Below the pieces are notes generated by a model, which worked only from the letters and a program-made list of their open reading frames with translations, had not been told where the DNA came from and did not search any database. A stretch of DNA of 64,000 nucleotides from Thermoactinomyces sp. DSM 45891 (GTDB lineage Bacteria; Bacillota; Bacilli; Thermoactinomycetales; Thermoactinomycetaceae). Of the stretch, positions 59,546-64,000 are shown in pieces. The position numbers were made by a program, and so were the translations under genes. Positions within the stretch are counted from its first letter, which is position 1. Each line of letters starts with the position of its first letter. Location: the NCBI RefSeq assembly GCF_900119485.1, contig NZ_FPJZ01000001.1, positions 188,267 through 252,266 on the forward strand, in the 5' to 3' direction.

Positions 59546-60706
59546 TTACTTAAAGATGTCCGTAAACACTTTTTGAATCGCATTCCAAAGACTAGCTTCT
59601 TGGATATCTCTAGAACTTGTTATCTCCAGATGAGTTACGACTTTTCCTTCTTTATTTGTAAAATCGATTGTCCCGATTGTCTCTCCTTGCTTAATCGGGG
59701 CTTTTAACTCTTTAAAATGAACCACCTTTGTATACTGCTTTGGATCTTCGCCCTTCTTCATCAGAATCGACATCGAGTGATGCGCACGAATTAACATCTC
59801 TTCAGGGTCGCCTTTATCCACTTCAACTTTGGCTATGAGGTCCCCTTTTTTATAGAAAGTGTAGTTGGTATACTGACTAAACGCATAGTCCAACATCTTG
59901 GAGATTTCCTGGTTTCGCATTTTCGAGTCAGGTTCACCCAGTACAACAGAAATCACACGGAAGTTATCCCGTTTTGCAGTTGCAGTTAAACAAAAACGTG
60001 CCTCAGTGGTAAAACCTGTTTTCAGACCATCTAACCCTTGGTAAAAACGAACCAGTTTATTCGTATTTACGAGCCAAAATGGCTTCTTCGAATCTTGTCG
60101 CAAGTAGTCCTGATACATACTCGTATACTTGGTAATCTCAGGATGTTTTAATAGTTCCCGAGAGAGCAAAGCAATGTCATAGGCAGAAGAATAGTGATCT
60201 GCTACAGGTAAACCATTTGGATTTTGAAACTTGGTATCCTTTAATCCTAGCTGAACAGCACGTTTGTTCATCATCGCAACAAAGTTATCCTCTGTCCCTC
60301 CGATATGCTCAGCTAAAGCAACTGAAGCATCATTTGCCGAACCGATAGCAACTCCTTTTAATAAATCATGAACAGTCATGGATTCACCTGGTTCTAAGAA
60401 AATCTGAGAACCACCTTTTGACGAGGCATTTTCTGAAACCGTGACTGAATCCGTCAGCTTCAACTTCTTCTGTTCGATTGATTCCATCACCAGAAGCATC
60501 GTCATCACCTTCGTAATACTCGCAGGCGGTAGTTTTTCATGACTATTCTTCTCATAAATGATCGTTCCTGTATCAGCGTCCATCAATACAGCTGATTTCG
60601 CATTAGGTGCTAGATCTAATTCTGCCGCATGTATGATAGCTCGTGGTACAAATAAAGAGAGTACAAAGATTGAAAGTAAAACCGAGATACTGATCCGTTT
60701 CAGCAT
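59546..60706 (-). CDS. dacF: D-alanyl-D-alanine carboxypeptidase DacF
   Basis: A 386-residue penicillin-binding protein with a signal peptide (hydrophobic residues 7-26), the SITK active site (PPASITKVMT), GSANDAS and KTGFT motifs, and a C-terminal beta domain with an amphipathic tail. It cleaves terminal D-Ala in the forespore wall. Its position upstream of spoIIAA matches B. subtilis, and SD AGGAGG stands before the ATG. Confidence 0.93.
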   Translation of the reverse strand: MLKRISISVLLSIFVLSLFVPRAIIHAAELDLAPNAKSAVLMDADTGTIIYEKNSHEKLPPASITKVMTMLLVMESIEQKKLKLTDSVTVSENASSKGGSQIFLEPGESMTVHDLLKGVAIGSANDASVALAEHIGGTEDNFVAMMNKRAVQLGLKDTKFQNPNGLPVADHYSSAYDIALLSRELLKHPEITKYTSMYQDYLRQDSKKPFWLVNTNKLVRFYQGLDGLKTGFTTEARFCLTATAKRDNFRVISVVLGEPDSKMRNQEISKMLDYAFSQYTNYTFYKKGDLIAKVEVDKGDPEEMLIRAHHSMSILMKKGEDPKQYTKVVHFKELKAPIKQGETIGTIDFTNKEGKVVTHLEITSSRDIQEASLWNAIQKVFTDIFK

Positions 60707-60770
60707 CTAGCATTCCTCCTATTGTCCTAATGAGCATAGTGTCTCTCAGACAAACAGGAAGTATGCGAAA

Positions 60771-61541
60771 TCAGTTAGAGGATGATTCACGAGCACTACA
60801 ATTTACAGGACAAGTCTTGCAATGCTGAGGTCGTAGGGAAGTTAAATAGGCCAAGCAACACGTTTTACGGTTATGAGTAAATGATTCTTGCGAAAAAGCG
60901 ATAAATGGGTTCGTTCCTTTTTGATCAAGAGATAAGGTAGGATCAGAAATGAGTGCTTGATAATCTTCTTCAATCTGTCTTTTACATTCTACAGAGGAAG
61001 CCTCGCCTCGCATAGTCTGATACATCCATTTGATATAGACAAATACATTTTCCCATAGTGTGATTTCTGAAATGTTGACAGAACATCGGATTCCGTTCAC
61101 CCAGGGTGCAAAATGCTGTTGAAACATCCAGCGAAATAACTCTGTTCGCTCAGAAGACCGATTCTCTGCATTTACTTCCTGTACTTCAGATAGGTCCATG
61201 ACAATACTGGGGACCCATAACGAATCTGATTCAAGAGGGGTTAACAATGACACATTCCAAGTTGAGCCTGTTACTCTCTTTTGATACAGCGAAAATAACG
61301 CTAACGGAATCAAGAAAGCGAAACTAATCCTCTTCACCAACATGGAGCTAGCTACTGATAAGTTAGCTGTTCCGAGAAGGTCTTTGATTTGGCGTAATAC
61401 TTGTTCTCTTGGCTTCTCTTCAAGTAAATCACTCAACGGAAAGCTCCATCCCTGAACTTCATTTTTTAATTCACTCCAAGATCGGGGATCAAGGCGAAAT
61501 CGGGTTTGTAACAAGTTGAGCTCTTCCATCATCATGGACAT
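60771..61541 (-). CDS. FhuF-like ferric siderophore reductase
   Basis: About 256 residues of the FhuF family: the C terminus holds CC-x11-C-x2-C (CCLAYLTSLRPQHCKTC), which in E. coli FhuF (with x10) binds a 2Fe-2S cluster. Such cytoplasmic reductases release iron from imported siderophores. ATG at 61541 follows GGAGG and overlaps the ATPase gene by 10 bp, so it belongs to the transporter operon. Confidence 0.88.
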   Translation of the reverse strand: MSMMMEELNLLQTRFRLDPRSWSELKNEVQGWSFPLSDLLEEKPREQVLRQIKDLLGTANLSVASSMLVKRISFAFLIPLALFSLYQKRVTGSTWNVSLLTPLESDSLWVPSIVMDLSEVQEVNAENRSSERTELFRWMFQQHFAPWVNGIRCSVNISEITLWENVFVYIKWMYQTMRGEASSVECKRQIEEDYQALISDPTLSLDQKGTNPFIAFSQESFTHNRKTCCLAYLTSLRPQHCKTCPVNCSARESSSN

Positions 61542-62362
61542 GTCCACCCCTCCTTTCTAACAACGTTTCTCCCTTTCCCATGCGGGATTAATAAAGGAGT
61601 TCCAAAGATGGGGTCCGAAATAATCTCACAGTCCATTTGAAATACATCCTGCACCAAGCTAGGCGACATAATATCCTCAGGTGAGCCTTGTGCATAAATT
61701 TCTCCACATTTAACTGCAATCAGATGGTCCGCATATCGACAGGCTAAATTGAGATCGTGTAGTACCATCAAAATAGTGCGGTTTTCTTGACGATTTAACG
61801 TAAATAATAAGTCCAGAATCTCTACTTGATGTGTTAAATCTAAATAAGTCGTCGGCTCATCTAGCAAGAGGATATCTGGATTCTGCGCGAGGGTCATAGC
61901 AATCCAAGCACGTTGCCTCTGTCCACCTGATAACGAATCCACATCCTGATCCCGTAATTCATCTAGCCCTGTCGCTTGAAGCGCCTGATTTACAAGCTCT
62001 TCATCTTCCGTAGACCACTGACGAAGCATGCTTTGATAAGGAAATCGTCCTTGTTTCACTAGCTGTACGACCGTTAATCCCTCCGGAGCAACGGGGCCTT
62101 GGGGCAGGATCGCTAACTGTTTGGCGATGTCCTTCGTGGACATCTTTGAAATCGTCTGTCCTTCCAGTAAAATGGTCCCGGCTTTCGGTTTTAGTAGCCG
62201 AGCCATAGAGCGTAGCAAAGTTGATTTTCCGCATCCATTACAGCCGATTAATACCGTAATCTTCCCCTTTGGAATCTCAACATCTAATCCATCGATAACG
62301 ACCCGCTCTCCATATGCCAATTTTAATTGACTTGTCTCTACTGCAATCATTTCGTCAATCAT
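61532..62362 (-). CDS. Iron-siderophore ABC transporter ATPase
   Basis: A 276-residue ATPase with Walker A GCNGCGKST, signature LSGGQRQRA, Walker B ILLLDEPT and the switch histidine in MVLHD. Note the Walker A has GCNG where GPNG is usual. It drives the FecCD-type permeases encoded upstream. The exact start is uncertain among three ATGs over 27 bp; I use the ATG at 62362. It resembles the ATPase of the feu operon, but is a separate paralogue. Confidence 0.9.
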   Translation of the reverse strand: MIDEMIAVETSQLKLAYGERVVIDGLDVEIPKGKITVLIGCNGCGKSTLLRSMARLLKPKAGTILLEGQTISKMSTKDIAKQLAILPQGPVAPEGLTVVQLVKQGRFPYQSMLRQWSTEDEELVNQALQATGLDELRDQDVDSLSGGQRQRAWIAMTLAQNPDILLLDEPTTYLDLTHQVEILDLLFTLNRQENRTILMVLHDLNLACRYADHLIAVKCGEIYAQGSPEDIMSPSLVQDVFQMDCEIISDPIFGTPLLIPHGKGRNVVRKEGWTCP

Positions 62363-62393
62363 CTCCTTTCCTTTCATGCATGGATCATCACCG

Positions 62394-63461
62394 TTAGGCT
62401 CGTTCTCGAATTAATAAATAAATAAAATAAGGGGCACCTAGAATCGAGATAAACACACCTGCTGGCACTTCCAATGGTAGAAAGAAAGTCCGTCCGATCG
62501 TATCGGCAAGCAACACGAGGAAACCACCGATTAAGGCCGAAATAGGCAAAAGGGCACCATAGTTCGAGCCAACTAATCTACGAGCGATATGTGGTGCCAT
62601 AAGACCGATAAAACTAATTCCTCCACCATAAGCAACCGCTACTCCAGCTGTTAATGTACTTAAAATAAGTAGCCATAATCTTTGTTTCGAGACCTGACTA
62701 CCTAAACCAACTGCGATCTCCTCCCCAAAGGCTTGAACGTTTAACTGACGAACGGAAAAGAAAGTACATAAAATGAGTAAAAGTGCGATCGGGACTAATG
62801 TCGATACCTGATCCCAATTTGTGCCGTATACCGAACCGGTAATCCACACATTTGCTTGGCTTGCGCGGTAAATGACACTTTTCACCATGAACAAAGTCGT
62901 GAGAGCTTTCATCAATGCCCATACACCAATCCCCATTAGTACAAGACGAACAGGTGATAAGCCATTTTTCCAAGCAAGACCATATAAAAGGAGGGCAGCA
63001 ACGATAGCCCCACATATTGCAATCAATGGAAGCCAATGAATACTCACCAACAAAGCATTTGTCTTAGGATCGCTAAACATCCCTAAAAACATGACAACCG
63101 CCACACTCGCCCCACCCGTGATACCTAATAAATCGGGAGAAGCAAGTGGATTTCGAACAATTCCCTGTAAAATAGAGCCTGAAATAGCGAGTAACATTCC
63201 GACTAAAATAGCTACAATCATTCGAGGTAGCCGAAACGATTCCACAACTAGCTTCGAAAATGCATTCGCATCCATACCGAATATGACTTTACCTACTTCA
63301 ATCGGATTCACGTATACCTCTCCTGCTCCCGCAGTTAGGAAAAACGTTACTGTAAGAAGTGCTGAAAAAATCGTAATCATCCAAAATGAACGCTTTTCAA
63401 ATAGAAGTGAGACTCGTTCTGCTTTCCCTCTACGTATTATCAACCATCGTTTCGTTTTCAT
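62394..63461 (-). CDS. Iron-siderophore ABC permease (FecD type)
   Basis: A 355-residue FecCD-family permease: a basic cytoplasmic N terminus, about ten membrane spans, and the coupling segment GGGISFIGLMAPHIARRLVG near residue 275. It forms the transporter channel with the next (upstream) gene, overlapping it by 4 bp. Confidence 0.92.
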   Translation of the reverse strand: MKTKRWLIIRRGKAERVSLLFEKRSFWMITIFSALLTVTFFLTAGAGEVYVNPIEVGKVIFGMDANAFSKLVVESFRLPRMIVAILVGMLLAISGSILQGIVRNPLASPDLLGITGGASVAVVMFLGMFSDPKTNALLVSIHWLPLIAICGAIVAALLLYGLAWKNGLSPVRLVLMGIGVWALMKALTTLFMVKSVIYRASQANVWITGSVYGTNWDQVSTLVPIALLLILCTFFSVRQLNVQAFGEEIAVGLGSQVSKQRLWLLILSTLTAGVAVAYGGGISFIGLMAPHIARRLVGSNYGALLPISALIGGFLVLLADTIGRTFFLPLEVPAGVFISILGAPYFIYLLIRERA

Positions 63462-64000
63462 GCCTTTCCTACTCCCCTACGTGCTACTGCTAAGAAAAAT
63501 GGGATCCCGATCAATGCTGTCATCACACCCACAGGCACCTCTTCTGGCATCATGACAAATCGAGCCGATATATCAGCCAGCACGAGGACAATCCCTCCGA
63601 TCGTTATACTAAAAGGAACTAACCAACGATAATCATGACCCACTAAGCCTTTGGCAATATGTGGAACCATCACTCCAATAAAGCTAATAGGGCCCGCTAC
63701 CGATACAGCACTTCCTGCTAGAAGAACGATCGAAACGAGTCCAAGCAATTTTACTAGCCACGTTTTCTGCCCTAAACCCGTTGCCACATCTTCCCCCATT
63801 TGCAACACATTAATCGATTTTCCTAAGAAAAGAGCAATGAGAAACCCGACAGTCAAATAGGGAATTACCAGCTGTAATAACTCTAATTTTCGCCCTTCGA
63901 TCGAACCAGCTAACCAAAACATTACCTGATCGAGTGCCGACTCATCTAACACTAGCAACCCTTGCGTCATAGAGGCGAATAGCATCGCCGTTGCTGCTCC
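63458..64000 (-). CDS. Iron-siderophore ABC permease (FecC type), 5' truncated
   Basis: The open frame reaches the right edge, so the gene begins outside the window. The visible C-terminal 180 residues have the coupling segment GPISFIGVMVPHIAKGLVG and end in ISARFVMMPEEVPVGVMTALIGIPFF, typical of FecCD permeases. A binding-protein gene for this second siderophore importer should lie further upstream. Confidence 0.9.
   Translation of the reverse strand, partial: GAATAMLFASMTQGLLVLDESALDQVMFWLAGSIEGRKLELLQLVIPYLTVGFLIALFLGKSINVLQMGEDVATGLGQKTWLVKLLGLVSIVLLAGSAVSVAGPISFIGVMVPHIAKGLVGHDYRWLVPFSITIGGIVLVLADISARFVMMPEEVPVGVMTALIGIPFFLAVARRGVGKA

Overview
This 64 kb window comes from the chromosome of a low-GC, endospore-forming Gram-positive bacterium of the order Bacillales. 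The evidence is the set of sporulation genes (spoIIAA-spoIIAB-sigF, spoVA genes, spmA/spmB, dacF, dacB, ytfJ), a T-box leader, an FMN riboswitch, mecA, gudB-ypdA and a res operon, laid out much as in Bacillus subtilis but with several genes missing. A family outside Bacillus itself (for example Thermoactinomycetaceae) seems likely, but this is inference. No rRNA, tRNA, insertion sequence, prophage or CRISPR array was found.

Region 1 (1-978): the 3' part of a collagen-like surface protein gene. Region 2 (1028-20408): a self-contained catecholate siderophore locus. A leftward operon dhbA-dhbC-dhbE-dhbB-ArCP-dhbF-mbtH-MFS exporter-DAHP synthase makes and probably exports a bacillibactin-type trilactone (2,3-dihydroxybenzoate-Gly-Thr, read from the adenylation-domain pockets). 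A divergent rightward operon feuA-feuB-feuC-ATPase-esterase takes up and opens the ferric complex. The 293 bp between them holds two sigma-A promoters and three Fur-box-like sites. Region 3 (20.5-27.6 kb): L-asparaginase and a purine permease, a YpdA-type reductase, glutamate dehydrogenase, MecA, a small membrane protein, ferredoxin and pyrophosphatase. Region 4 (27.7-32.1 kb): a T-box-controlled serine operon (class V aminotransferase, serA), then an SDR gene and an SRPBCC-like gene. Region 5 (32.1-37.2 kb): a cation/proton antiporter with an unusual leader, a TetR operon with a perfect 38 bp palindrome controlling a flavin monooxygenase and a reductase-only RibD, and a DMT exporter.

Region 6 (37.2-51.4 kb, all leftward): the res respiration operon without resA, rluB, spmB, spmA, dacB, ytfJ, ytfI, scpB, scpA and a riboflavin operon (ribE-ribBA-ribH) behind an FMN riboswitch but without ribD. 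Region 7 (51.4-60.7 kb): a large serine hydrolase, heme A synthase ctaA, a reduced spoVA cluster (AA, AB, AEB, AEA; no AC or AD), a polysaccharide deacetylase, sigF, spoIIAB, spoIIAA with a sigma-H-like promoter, and dacF. Region 8 (60.7-64 kb): a second siderophore importer (FhuF-like reductase, ATPase, two permeases) running off the right edge.

The points most worth following are the missing pathway members at conserved loci (ribD deaminase, resA, spoVAC/spoVAD), the split isochorismatase/aryl carrier protein, the TetR-monooxygenase-RibD reductase operon, and the terminator plus 21-codon ORF in front of the antiporter gene. I did not find a clearly new defence or mobile system.
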